The notes: generated from the sequence alone by a model not told the origin. Shown: positions 40,331-49,728, numbered from the stretch's first letter. The stretch is 64,000 nucleotides of DNA from Heligmosomoides polygyrus polygyrus (GCA_947396885.1 OX377205.1:100266810-100330809), one strand, 5' to 3'. A program made the numbers and translations.

Positions 40331-41020
40331 AAAGTTCTTTCAGAAATGTTTGGGTCAGGGTACATCGTTTGTTAGCTTAATTTGGTGTTAGTTTAAGGCA
40401 GTAGCAACATCACCTAATCTTTCTTTAGATAGGGCAACAACAGATCTCCCAGGACATAGAAAAGGCATTGAACAATAGAGGTGGCAGTGTGAAAATCCGT
40501 TGTAAAAGAGGAAAAAAGAACTGAATAGACGGCTCTGCTGAAAGGGTCAAGGTCAAGCGATGTGAGGGACACCTAGGAGTGGCTGTAAGCTTTTGAACTG
40601 CTTCATGCTTTCAGAAGACAACGACATGACACCGCAAGCTGCGAGACCGCACACAATCTCTGGTGCCACAAGGTCGGTAACGCTCCGGTCTGGTAGCCAT
40701 TACTACGGACGACTTTTCTCCACATTTCCAAAAATTTCGCCCTTTTTCCAAAGAGCGTCAGCTTTTGGTTCATTCTAGGTACAGTTCGAAGCCCTGTGGC
40801 GTCAATCCGCACACGTTTATTCCGCCGAAACCACCGTTGCAACGACGACCAAGCGAGAAGGGTATCACCAAGGTGAGCAGCACTTTGATAAATTTGCGGT
40901 AGAGGCGTGCGGTCGCGGGCGTTATTCGATGTGTGCCTTTGCTGTGAAATAGCGTCAGGAATAGTAGCGACAAACTTTGGTTCAGGCTCAATGAATGAAG
41001 TTCTTGAGAATTGTCTATAA
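40331..41020. other. low-information interval with one exon-like segment
   Basis: AT-rich at first, then mixed. A segment at 40779-40872 on the + strand is open and protein-like, with CGVNPHTFIPPKPPLQRR. It follows a CATTCTAG acceptor-like site and ends in AAG before GTGAGC, a good donor. It might be an isolated exon. A 174-codon minus-strand open frame (40603-41127) covers the same bases and runs into the repeat at 41021. I give it no credit as a gene. Confidence 0.3.
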
Positions 41021-41250
41021 CGTGGCCTGCATCTGAAGGCGTAACGGGTCAGCCAATCAGGCCGCATAGAAGCCACATCTGAAGGGGCATGTAAGGTCGC
41101 TGCCGATGCGCAACCAGGTCTCGACACGTGTCTGTAGTGTGGCCTACATCGGTAGGCGGAGACGAACCAACCAATCAGGCGATTGTACCATCCAAAGGGA
41201 CATGCCCGGTCGTATGATTTTGCGTAATATTAAGTGCACCAATGCGGCAG
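41021..41250. repeat. two diverged copies of a ~118-bp repeat
   Basis: GTGGCCTGCATCTGAAGGCG at 41021 is echoed by GTGGCCTACATCGGTAGGCG at about 41139. Both are followed by a CCAATCAGGC motif and a GGGCATG(T/C)..GGTCG motif. The AGCCAATCAGGCCGCAT core also occurs inside the TIR element at 50523-50729, so this is probably degraded sequence of the same family. Confidence 0.45.
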
Positions 41251-41433
41251 TGTTGATGTTCTTGATACAAAGAACTGGCTGTCCTGATCGCCCTGCCTTG
41301 CCTAGCTATAAGGACCGATAATGAATGTTTTCCCTTTCTGCGACTTGAAGCTATGTTAATGATTCACAGTTATGGCTGAGAGTATCTGAACGACTACAAG
41401 GAAGGACAGAAAGTAAATGAAGTGATCGTTTAG

Positions 41434-41563
41434 AGATGAATGAATGTCCCTCGTGGTCCGAGTTCATGTGTGCCTACACCAAACAGTGCATAAGTTCCGT
41501 GCAGCGCTGCAGTTGTGACGCGAATTATGGGCATCGGGACGATACGGACGAAACTCATTGTGA
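41434..41563 (+). CDS. possible exon encoding a degenerate LDL-receptor class A module
   Basis: Behind a nematode-like acceptor (CGTTTAG, ending at 41433), a frame reads [10 protein letters not shown], then a QCI step, then QRCSC, then DDTDETHC. This matches the class A pattern of cysteine, EF-x-C, CI, C, then acidic D-x-x-D-E and a final cysteine. The usual fifth cysteine position reads His, with an extra Cys in the RCSC step, so the module is atypical or decayed. Two overlapping donors exist (GTGAGT at 41560, GTGAGA at 41564). LDL-A modules bind calcium and ligands on secreted or membrane proteins. Neither donor joins in frame to the PTR exon that starts at 41602, so it may belong to another, lost gene. 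Confidence 0.33.
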
Positions 41564-41601
41564 GTGAGAAGCATAAAGTTGTCGTTTGTTTTTGTGCTCA
41601 G

Positions 41602-44600
41602 TTCGGAGCGTTTCAGTTGCTGTCGATCGTGCCCGTCACTCAGCATGCGGTGTTCTTCGCGCTGACTTGCATGGTCGTCGTTCTCACGTTCTTCACACCG
41701 TCGCCAGCGGACATCGTTACGTTGTCCTACTCCTTGCTGTCTATAATTCTTGGTGAGTCATTAACAGAGGCTCTGTGTGATGCCGCTGTGGCTGAATTGA
41801 TGGACAATGCAGGGTGTAGTTGAAAATGATTAGACTAGCGAAACACCGGGGCATGACAATTCTGTTACTCTCAGGCGGGGAAGGCAGCACGCAGCAGACC
41901 CATCAGGCTAATGCAAGTGGGTATGCCACACAGAGACGGCGCCGCTGATAGGTCGGCGTTGTTATTGGCCGTGCTTTGATGGGACTGCCACCTACCATGC
42001 TGCTCACATTAACGACTAGCACTTTCTTTTCATAATGAGCTGTAAGAAGTTGACTTCCGAGCGATTGGTGAATAAGGAGGTGATAGCTTAATTACTCCTA
42101 GCAGCTTTTCTCCAGCTTAAGTGCCTTCGAACCTTAAGTCAACCAGAAAAAGTACTACGCGTGCGTTTGCCCTAGGCGCGTATCGAGAAGGTGCCAGCCA
42201 AAAAAAGCCGCTGGTCGATACGTTTATGTGGGATCTCATTCGACGACTGAGGGTGTTTAAATAAGGGGAGCTCATGGTCAGAACGAAGAGCGATTGTCTT
42301 GCGGTTTTCACGATTTCTCTCAGATATAAGATACCAGTCTTTGGAGCGCGTGGTAGCGCGGTCGGAAGAGGCGCTGACTCTCGCATATATTGGCCCTTAG
42401 TTCGATTCGCGTGCAGGCCAACCAAGCCTTCCATCCTTCTAGGTCGAGAAATTGGCACCAGGCTTGTCTGAGAACCATGAAGCATTGACTGGTCCATCGG
42501 CTGGCTGCCACAAGTCGCCGTATAGGTCCAATGTGCATACAAAGTACCTCCACGAGATCTCGGAGAGGCAGAATGTCTGGGGCATCCTACGAAGGGGCTC
42601 AATAACGCCAACCATTACACTTTACCCTTTGCCAGTCGATGCTGTGGATTACCGTGAACAAGCAGAAGACTGACAGAATCCGCAGTATACGTAGGCCCGC
42701 TCCGTGTGAGCCAATCCGACCTAGGAAGGCATTCTTACATGAAATTGAGCCGCCATCGATCTCATCTGGGCACAATGTCTTGCCCTACGGGATTTGGAAG
42801 TTAGAAAAATCGCCGAGAATGTCGTCTATGTTCAGGGGCGTTCGGATGCCTCGTGTATCTTGACATCGATCACGATCCGATCTCCATGACGACTCAGCTG
42901 ATGTCCATTGGTTTCTCGGTCGACTTCGTTGCTCACATCACGTTTCACTACTACAAGTCCGATATCCCGGTAATACACTTGTCTTTGGTTTAGTTTAAAT
43001 CTATTTGATTGTGAGAACCGTTTAAAGGTGAATAACTGGTATGTACTAGCCGTTAATGGGGCCTACATGACAGAGCGGAAACGTGTCGGTCAATCAGAGT
43101 ACCAACTGCCCAGGTTGCCCTGAATGAGACGCATATTCGATGCTTTTTTCGATGATTGGCCTGATGGTCATTCATCGAAAAAAGCATCGAATATGCGTCT
43201 ACATGTAAGCCACATTAACGACTAGTACCGATTCACCACTGAAACTTATAGTCGAATAACGGTTGCTTAGATTTCTTGCAGCTTCAGGCTTCAGACCTTC
43301 CTCATTGAGAATAAACGTGAGCGAGTCCGTCATGCGCTAGCATCAGTCGCCTGGCCGATATCCCAGTCCGGCACGTCTACGATGATTTCCATCATAGTTC
43401 TGGCAGCCGTATATGTATACATGGTTCAGGTGTTCGTAAAGGTGAGTTAGCAGGTGTTCTAGGGCTTCATCTGTTAGGTAGGGTTTATACTCCAGCAGAA
43501 GGCAGGGGATCTCTAGTAATCCTAGTCGGAAGGGAGCACGCGGTGTTTGTCCCTCATCTCTTCCCCTGAAATGGTCCCACTAAGCTACTGCTAAGCTACT
43601 ACCACTAAGCTACTAGCAAATGATACGGTAGCGCTTATGTAAGCTAAAAGAACGTAGTGTCTTGTCGTTGAGTGCTGGGTGAAACTGTTACTCTTGACTA
43701 AGATAGAGCCAGGCACGCCAGTATAAGAGCCATCGCGTTGCCTATTCAATTCGCGTTGCAGGAGCCAAAACATATTATCTTTGTCTGAAAGTTTCTTTTA
43801 CTTTGTTTACTCACTCTTCTTCTATTTGCTATCGTGGAGTCAGTTTGAATGCGTATTTTGCCTTTACAATCACTTAGGCTGCGCAGTCATGGACAAGCCA
43901 GTGTTTTATCCTCAGCGCCGAACAATGGAGGGCTTGACTAGCTGAGCGGGATCAGAACCAAGAACCTAGACTTGAGGAGCACATACTTGAGGAGCCGCCG
44001 CCTCTTCGGATTGCGCCATCTCGCACTCTGCTTCAAAACGGCTGCGAAAACGTTTTCCACTCTAAAGCAGGCTCTACTACTTTGGAGCAAAGATTTCGCA
44101 CGCACTCTTACTTTCTGTGGGTTAAGGGAGAAACGTATTTGAATGAATACTGGATTGCTCGTGATGGCAGAACAGTGCTTGTGAGCAACAGCAGCAATCA
44201 GTTCAGGAAAGCGGTTTCACCAACGATTAAACCCGCGGTCGGTGGGGAATGGGTGGTAGCGGTGGGATAAGGAACACAGGTCAATGCTTCAACGTGGGTA
44301 TCCTTACCCCTTATACCCAGCATACCACGGAGTTTAATCGTTAATTATTACGGCCCCAAATTAGATTCTAAGTATGGCGCACATAGCGAGATGGGCAACA
44401 TTGGGATCGAATACTTTGTTACGTTGTTCTTAACATTTAAGTTGAATTTCGAGTCCTAGTCGCGAATGTGGGAAGCATTGGGAGATGAAAACGCACGCGC
44501 AAGCCTATCCGGTGCATCGAATGAGTGTGCCTTTAGGAGGACGTGTACGGCTGCTGTCCTGATTGGCTGCCCTACATTCGGTCACTGTTTTGACTGTTTA

Positions 44601-44908
44601 TGTTTGTGTGGTGCGTCCCCACCACTCAATGCTGCCAGCATTCGCTACATGGACCTCATCAAAGAATTGTGCTCTGAATGTCTTTCAGGCTGCTTTTGCA
44701 TGTGCGCAACCAAGGCTGGTCTAATGCTGCGTTCGTTCAGGTGGCCGTCCTGGTCGTGTTCCTCGGGATGTGTCACGGCCTAATCGTGCTGCCGGTGGTG
44801 TTCGATGCTCTGCCGTTCAAGGAGGCCCGTGTCTCACAGGAGAAGCCGCACCAGCTGACCATCGTGGACAAGAAGACCCGAGTCGGACACCAGGCAAGCC
44901 ATGCCTAG
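41602..44908 (+). CDS. patched-related (PTR) protein, C-terminal exons only
   Basis: Four exons can be read: 41602-41752, 42836-42969, 43295-43441 and 44741-44908 (stop TAG). Their phases agree (1, 0, 0), with GT donors and AG acceptors throughout. Exon 1 has VPVTQ and the membrane segment [12 protein letters not shown]. Exon 2 has [15 protein letters not shown] and AHITFHYY, the hallmark of the second membrane half of PTR/patched proteins; its Asp is the RND-type charged residue. Exon 3 has [14 protein letters not shown] and YMVQVFVK. Exon 4 has [22 protein letters not shown] and a polar tail. PTR proteins are 12-pass sterol-sensing-type membrane proteins expanded in nematodes. Only ~200 codons, the last membrane helices, are visible, against roughly 900 usually. 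No N-terminal exons were found before the satellite, so this is probably a truncated copy, although the visible exons carry no stop or frameshift. Confidence 0.8.
41753..42835 (+). other. PTR intron 1, carrying a SINE-like element
   Basis: Starts GTGAGT and ends TTCAG. At 1083 nt it is long for a nematode intron, and it is enlarged by inserted repeats: a possible TIR-element remnant near 41832-42018 (ends GACTAGCGAAACA and TAACGACTAGCAC) and the tRNA-like element at ~42341-42680. Apparent open frames here lack protein-family signatures. Confidence 0.6.
42341..42680 (+). mobile_element. tRNA-derived SINE-like element, copy 1
   Basis: An A-box-like TGGTAGCGCGGTCGG (near 42351) and a B-box-like AGTTCGATTCGC (42399-42410) lie about 45 bp apart, as in tRNA genes and tRNA-derived SINEs. 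The downstream body, including CCTTCCATCCTTCTAGG and TTGGCACCAG, is shared with a second copy at about 50790-51010, which argues for a dispersed family rather than a tRNA gene. No 3' poly(A) or target duplication was identified, so the right edge is approximate. Confidence 0.5.
43043..43228. mobile_element. TIR element with perfect internal hairpin, in PTR intron 2
   Basis: The left end GTACTAGCCGTTAATGGGGC and the reverse complement of the right end (GTACTAGTCGTTAATGTGGC) match at 17 of 20 positions. It is related to the ~205-bp TIR elements elsewhere in the island. It lies wholly within PTR intron 2 (42970-43294). It has no coding capacity, so it would be a non-autonomous MITE-type element. 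Confidence 0.6.
43127..43200. repeat. perfect 29-bp inverted repeat, 16-nt loop
   Basis: 43127-43155 is the exact reverse complement of 43172-43200, with a 16-nt spacer. The arms contain ATTCGATGCTTTTTTCGAT. Perfect identity over 29 bp within an element whose outer ends have diverged suggests a young or corrected palindrome. Confidence 0.92.
43843..44026 (-). mobile_element. tRNA-derived SINE-like element, minus orientation
   Basis: On the minus strand, GATGGCGCAATCC (near 44020) resembles an A box and GGTTCTGATCCC (43948-43959) a B box, with tRNA-like spacing. The downstream body has a TTGAATGCGTATTTTG-type segment (plus-strand reading near 43850) that also occurs near 47732, just after the endonuclease remnant, which supports a dispersed family. 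The anticodon region is not convincing, so I do not call a functional tRNA. Confidence 0.4.
44451..44657. mobile_element. ~207-bp TIR (MITE-type) element, copy A
   Basis: The left end GAGTCCTAGTCGCGAATGTG and the complemented right end GAGGTCCATGTAGCGAATGC are imperfect ~30-bp terminal inverted repeats. Length equals that of the copy at 50523-50729. The interior is non-coding. It is inserted in PTR intron 3. Confidence 0.6.
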
Positions 44909-45240
44909 CCTTGACGCACCGCTGTGATGTGTGATACTGCCCCCTCACACTCCGCTATGAGTCCTCTCGTCCACAATTCCCCGTGCACGTAGCGTTCTCG
45001 CCCAGTGCCTATTTATTGTATTTTCTTTTCCTTCATTTTCTCCGATTTTCCCCATGGGTACCACTTCACTGCGTTGTTGTCTCGTTGTGTGATTGCATCC
45101 TGCTAGTCCTGCGATATGTTGTGGTCGTTCAATCTGTAGCAGTGCTGCTGCGCTCTCAGAAGAGTTATAGTTACGGAACGTCTCGGTGCACTTGTCACGG
45201 TTTCTTCGGGAACGCTCTGGGCCTCTAGAAGCCGCCAAAG
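44909..45240 (+). other. probable 3' flank/UTR of the PTR copy
   Basis: T-rich sequence following the PTR stop codon at 44906-44908. No AATAAA polyadenylation signal was seen close by. Open frames on both strands (44983-45228 plus, 44945-45238 minus) overlap one another and look like chance. Confidence 0.4.
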
Positions 45241-45580
45241 CTGGTACTAAAAGGTCCTTCTGAACTCGCTCCAGTTGGAGTGGCTCGCCAGCGTTAAAGA
45301 CATGATTTTTCTGACTTGCTCCACACCCAGAGTGACGTTGGCATTAGACCACCTCCATCGAGTAATTTCCTTTTTGGAGCCCTTTCATAGTCTGCGACGG
45401 GAGCGGCTGGGCGTGCGGTGCATATCGATTTTTGCCAGGCGATCGTCGATGCTATGTATCGGTTCATATGCTTGGCACAAGCGACTCGGTCGTTCCCGTC
45501 GCAGCCGTCACGGACTACAGGTGGGCCCCTATGTTTACTAATTTCTAAATTTTCCACTTAGTTGACAGTTCAGTGGATGT
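45241..45580. other. GC-rich interval, possible dispersed repeat
   Basis: An 87-codon minus-strand open frame (45294-45557) overlaps an 88-codon plus-strand one. The composition is more even than the surrounding AT-rich DNA, as in many dispersed nematode repeats. No domain was recognised, and no inverted ends or target duplications were found. Confidence 0.25.
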
Positions 45581-46257
45581 AGGAGGGGCTAACAAACAGG
45601 AGAATTGAAGCAAGAGGATTTACTTTAGAGGGACGTTTTCTTATTAATGTATGTATAACAGGTTTCCTGGAACTCATAGAGAATATGCATCAGTCCACTT
45701 AGGGCCCACCCATAGCCCGCAGGAGCGACTGGATTGCCCCTGAATAGATTAATGCCGGGCGATCGGCAAAAATCGGCACATGATCTTTGCCCGGCAGCCG
45801 GTCGCTCATATAGTTTCTGCCGCGGGCAATGGAGTAGGCCCTTAGGCCTATTGTATACTCCCGCGGGACCGTCCACGGACGGCCGGAACGTAAAACGTAA
45901 ACAGAACTGAAGAGCATTCAGAACGAAGGAAATGTGTTCTGGGCACTAGTTAAAAGCTCCGACTCCACCGACAGGACTTCGGTTGAAAAAAAAAAATCGC
46001 TGGAACTTCGTTTAGAGGGGGGGGGGGGTTATTTGGGGTGCTGATCACGAATTTGACATCCGTTTTTCAGGATTCGGTCGGAGACTCCGCTTGGTAACAA
46101 GGGTCGGGGTCAACACACGTCTCGGAAGTACTGTTCCCATGGGATGACAGTAGGACGACTAACTTCCAGTTCATATTCCTTAAATGCCTGCGTTCCAATT
46201 TCCTGCAACCAGAAGTAAGATAAAGCGAAAATGTTTCACTCCGTCAGGACACTGCGA
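45581..46257. other. no gene recognised; homopolymer tracts
   Basis: Two overlapping minus-strand open frames (45625-45876 and 45699-45917) lack family features; the second is compositionally protein-like (for example SDRLPGKDHVPIF), but I cannot assign it. An 11-base A run (45986-45996) and a 12-base G run (46017-46028) lie close together. Confidence 0.3.
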
Positions 46258-46472
46258 TCAAAAAACGATCCCTTCGTAAGAGAAGGAGTGGTTCCTGCGG
46301 ATGGTCCACTGCCACACATCCTTCTGTAGCACCTCCATCGGTCTGCCGTCAAGGACAACTTTCTGGCAGCAGTCGTGGTTAGAGTAACGTAGGTGAAGAT
46401 GGCTGGAGTGCCAGAGCTGCCGGAACTCGGATAACGACGGCGTTCCTACTAGCTGCGCCTCGACTCTAGATC
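46258..46472 (-). CDS. unassigned minus-strand reading frame without ATG at its start
   Basis: About 71 codons are open on the minus strand from roughly 46472, behind a TCTAG acceptor-like site, to a TGA at 46258-46260. The peptide is protein-like, with FRQLWHSSHLHLRY, DCCQKVVLDGRPMEVL and VWQWTIRRNHSF. The only internal Met lies midway, so this would be a 3' terminal exon or a fragment of a mobile element. No family was recognised and no partner exon was found. Confidence 0.28.
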
Positions 46473-46900
46473 ACGATTCAAGGTTGTTGCAGAATGTTTT
46501 GTTGCGATCAAATTGATAGCATTAAAACACCTGTGTACTGCCCAGAGACGCAGGTGAGATGCAGGGGATGGACTCCTTACTCCTGCTGTGTCGGGTCGAC
46601 GCGTTCCTTGTGCGTGGGAGCGGCATGTTCATGCACAGTGTGCGTGGATGTGTCAGTGACTGTGCGGATTGTAACTGTGTCGGTCCGGCCAAAAGCTGGC
46701 ACTCGGTAGACTGGGAATACATGTAAGACGATTCGAGGCCGCCATAAGTCTCGCCCTGTCCCTTCGCGCAGTCTGGCTGACTGCCCGGAGTTCTTCGCCC
46801 GCACGACAGAGCCCGACTAGCTACCCGTGTATACACCAGTCAAAAACAGCAGCACTAAAGGGCCTCACCTGACCCCGAAAGAGCCCCCATTTCTGCAGCG
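46473..46900. other. sequence upstream of the endonuclease remnant
   Basis: Overlapping open frames on both strands at 46494-46836, none with recognised motifs. It may be the 5' untranslated part of the retroelement fragment that starts at 46901. I cannot place the element's left end. Confidence 0.3.
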
Positions 46901-47720
46901 ATGGGAAGGACGAGTACGGAGAGGCTGCTAAAATCTCAGGGCCTAACCAGGCTGCGCAAATTGAGAAGGACTAGGATGACGATCTGTACTTACAACGCCC
47001 GCACGCTCGCATCGGAAGCCTCCGTCGAGGACCTTATGATGCAAACCAGGAAGATCAAGTACAACGTCATCGGACTGACCGAGACGAGAAGACACGACCC
47101 CCTACACGCCGCCTACGACTCCGGAGAAGAACTGTTCCTCGGAACATGCGACAGCAGGGGAGTAGACGGCGTTGGTGTCCTTGTCAACACGCACTTGGCC
47201 ATGAACATCGATTCGTACGAGTCTCTGGCAACCCGAATCGGACATCTGCGACTATAGCGATGTGGCTCCGTGCCAACTTGGACTGTATTCGTCGCCCCAA
47301 CATCCGGCTACGACGACGAAGAGGTCTAAGCCTTCTACGTGGAGCTGGAGAAGTTCTACGAGGAAGATCACACCTTCTACAAGGTGATTGTCGGCGACTT
47401 CAACGCCAAGATCGGACCGCGAAGGTCGCCGGAAGAACTTCACATCGGAACCCACGGTTTGGAGTGGAACAAGCAAGGTGAAAGGCTGTCTGAGTTTATC
47501 ATGTCGACCAAGCCATCCATGGAAACCCACAGTTCCAGAAGCCTCCCTCCCTACGATTTACCTGGGAATCCCCAGGAGGCCAGTTCCACAACGAGATCGA
47601 CCACATCATCTTCAATCGCAAGCATTGCCACACCGACGTTTTCGTTGTCCCCAAGTTCTACAAGGGATCTGACTACCGGCTCCTGCGCCACGCATTCTAC
47701 TTCTACTGGATGTCGTGGAG
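46901..47720 (+). pseudogene. RTE-type non-LTR retrotransposon endonuclease, broken
   Basis: The APE-like endonuclease domain that nicks target DNA for LINE insertion is recognisable in pieces. Frame 1 (46901-47257) carries TYNARTL, GLTETRR (catalytic Glu) and VDGVGVLV. A second frame carries VGDFNAKIG (47386-47412). A third carries NEIDHII (about 47602-47622) and GSDYRLLR (about 47665-47688). Breaks visible: a frame change near 47257, an in-frame TAA in the GAGGTCTAAGCC context near 47326, and a further frame change near 47510. The usual SDH catalytic step reads SDY, losing the histidine. No reverse transcriptase domain follows, so the copy is also truncated. It cannot encode an active enzyme. 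RTE is my best family guess; another APE-type LINE clade is possible. Confidence 0.75.
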
Positions 47721-48536
47721 GCAAATTGAATGCGTATTTGTCCCATACAATGACTTGCGAAGGTCATACGATGATTTATTCTTCCCAGACTAGCATGATA
47801 CCAATACACCCACCCCGGAATGTGGCAAGGCTTCGTTGGCCTGGTCGGACCACGAGTGCACATCTTTGTAGCGGTTAACGAATTGACGATGTTTTCCGTT
47901 AAAATCTGGCCTAACGACTTAACGGAATTCTTAAGGGATTTTTCGGAGATTGCCATGGATTGAAGATCTATCGACACATTTGCTGATCTGCGAATGTTTT
48001 TCGAACTTCTCTACCGGTCATCAGACCCCTTTTTCATATTTTTCGCCTTCACGTCAAGGAGGCATATCGTTTCGCTTCTGGGTCCAGTTTGAAACTGAGT
48101 AGAGTCTCGCACTTTATACTCAAGTTGGTGACTCTGCGCTTCTTTGCCATATCGACGTTAGTTACGGAAGTAATCGGCAGAGGTTTGTGGTCGTCAGTTA
48201 TTATGGTGCATTTTTTTGTAATTCAACAAGCAAAGTTTCACTACTCTTCGATGAGTTCCACTACTCTATTTCTAGCGGCGTTTCTTCGCGGCCGCCCTCG
48301 AGGTCTCGGGCTTCTTCAGCTCCCGACCGGAATGACGGACGAGCGTTCTGCTCCATTCTTTCCAAACCTATACATGGCGGAAGGCAAGGTGAGGTAACCC
48401 TACACCTCTAGGGCATTGCTCCATCCTCGCGATGACAGCGCACTGGGGAGGAAGTCTCCGTTGAGTTGGTGCAATGTCTGTCCTCTGTCTGCCTTCTTAG
48501 CGATCTAACTCCGTTGGCACATTAATGATTTTTTAG
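47721..48536. other. interval without a recognised gene
   Basis: The first ~60 bp share a TTGAATGCGTATTTGTCC-like segment with the SINE-like body near 43850. A good donor (AAG before GTGAGG) at 48391-48396 ends an open stretch from ~48246, but joining it to the exon at 48537 in the required phase meets a TGA near 48333. I therefore do not include it in the downstream gene. Confidence 0.35.
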
Positions 48537-49728
48537 GCTGGCGAAAAACCAGCGTCGGTTCCGGACGTTCGTCTTCCAGGACAAATGGCTGTGTTCAGTG
48601 GAAGGTGAGAGGGTCCCATGTCACGACTTCTTCCACTCTTCTGAGTGGCTTTCAGGTCCGCATTCAACCCTTTCACTCATGCCGTTGCAGCGACGTTCAA
48701 TGAGGATCTTTCGGATTCGTGGGGCTCAGGATTCGCCGTGAATGTAAGCACAAGCCAAGAGCTTCAGCACATCTGAAGCAGCCTTCTAAGCCAAGAACTG
48801 ACGCAGCTCTTTTGCAGGGTGTGAACAACTTCAATCTTCAAGGACGACGCAACTTCGATCAGTACGCGGACGCACCTCTCGCCCGTAACGACGGGATGTA
48901 TCAGCCGTTTCTGACGACAGGCACCGTCGGCGGGGACCTGAGCAAAATCCGAGAAGTGGCCGGTAGGTTCCCGATTTTTAGACTGATGGGACGAAGTATC
49001 TTCCACTAGTCTTGAGTTTCTAGGTCAGCTTGACCTGCCAATACTCGGAGTGAATAAGCTGTTCGACTTCGATGGTAGAATCATGCTCAAAGGTGCGATA
49101 TTTTTTCAAAAATTTTCTGTTCATCATTCATTTCCTAGGCCGTAATCATTACCTTTTCTGAATGAAGTCTTTTGTTATCATATAAAATGTAAAAAAGGTA
49201 AAAAAGGGGGTATATGGATCTTAAGATATTTTCGATCTACCTCTCCTTGTCCGGAGGACCACCTTGAAGTTGCACTTGCGTCCTTACTCTCATGCCATAC
49301 GACAGCATTGCCTAACCTGCCCAACATCATGTTGCAGCTAATAGGGCCTTCCAGTGAAACTTAGAGAGAACACTGTTGGACAAAACTACCTGTACCCACC
49401 CCCTATTGGGATAGATCCGAAATTTCTTCTTTTAGCCAAATGTCTGCAATTCCTAAGTGTAGCTGGAAGTATACGTGATGATGATGTTCTACTTCAGGAG
49501 GCGGCAACGGTATTCTGAACAGTGCGATGGAGTTCCCGCTGACGCCGTCCGACCCGAACGAGCGTGCGCCGTACACCTTCAAATACCTCAACTTCATGGC
49601 GGATCGACACATGCAGTATGGCCATGTGGTGCCGAACGTGAATCTGTTCACCGTCGGAAATTACAAGATCATGAGTCGAGTGACTCAGAACACCCTCAAC
49701 CCCACTATGGTTGGGCAGATCACTTGCG
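48537..49728 (+). CDS. unrecognised spliced gene, five phase-compatible exons, both ends missing
   Basis: Exons read as 48537-48604, 48691-48743, 48818-48962, 49024-49092 and 49498 to about 49728. Each has a T-rich AG acceptor, and the first four have GT donors; phases agree across all four introns (1, 0, 1, 1). Three introns are 61-86 nt, typical nematode size; the last is 405 nt. The peptide is ~190 residues, polar and Asn/Gly-rich, with FVFQDKWLC, GVNNFNLQGRRNF, FDFDGRIMLKGGGNGIL, FPLTPSDPNERAPYTFKYL and HVVPNVNLFTVGNYKI. I recognise no domain, signal peptide or membrane segment. No start exon was found, and the 3' end is uncertain: the last frame runs on to a stop at ~49845 inside a TIR element. 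Probably a host gene fragment. Confidence 0.6.
49093..49497 (+). other. intron of the unrecognised gene, AT-rich
   Basis: 405 nt from GTGCGA to ACTTCAG. It contains an AT-rich stretch with AAAAAAGGTAAAAAAGG near 49193-49208. No element was recognised. Confidence 0.5.

Larger units (their letters stand above)
43442..44740 (+). other. PTR intron 3, carrying two inserted repeats
   Basis: Starts GTGAGT and ends GTTCGTTCAG. Its 1299 nt hold a tRNA-like SINE copy in minus orientation (about 43843-44026) and a TIR element (44451-44657). The remainder is unremarkable. A 62-codon open frame at 44082-44270 has no recognisable feature. Confidence 0.55.

Noticed and set aside
40603..41127. 174-codon minus-strand open frame
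   Set aside because: It crosses from unique DNA into a duplicated repeat at 41021, has no recognisable domain, and lies over better plus-strand exon-like sequence.
42117..42611. 164-codon minus-strand frame inside PTR intron 1
   Set aside because: It runs antisense through a SINE-like element and an intron, and has no domain signature.
45986..46028. A11 and G12 homopolymers as a retroposon tail
   Set aside because: The A run is not preceded by a recognisable element and no target duplication is visible. Homopolymer length may also be a sequencing artefact.
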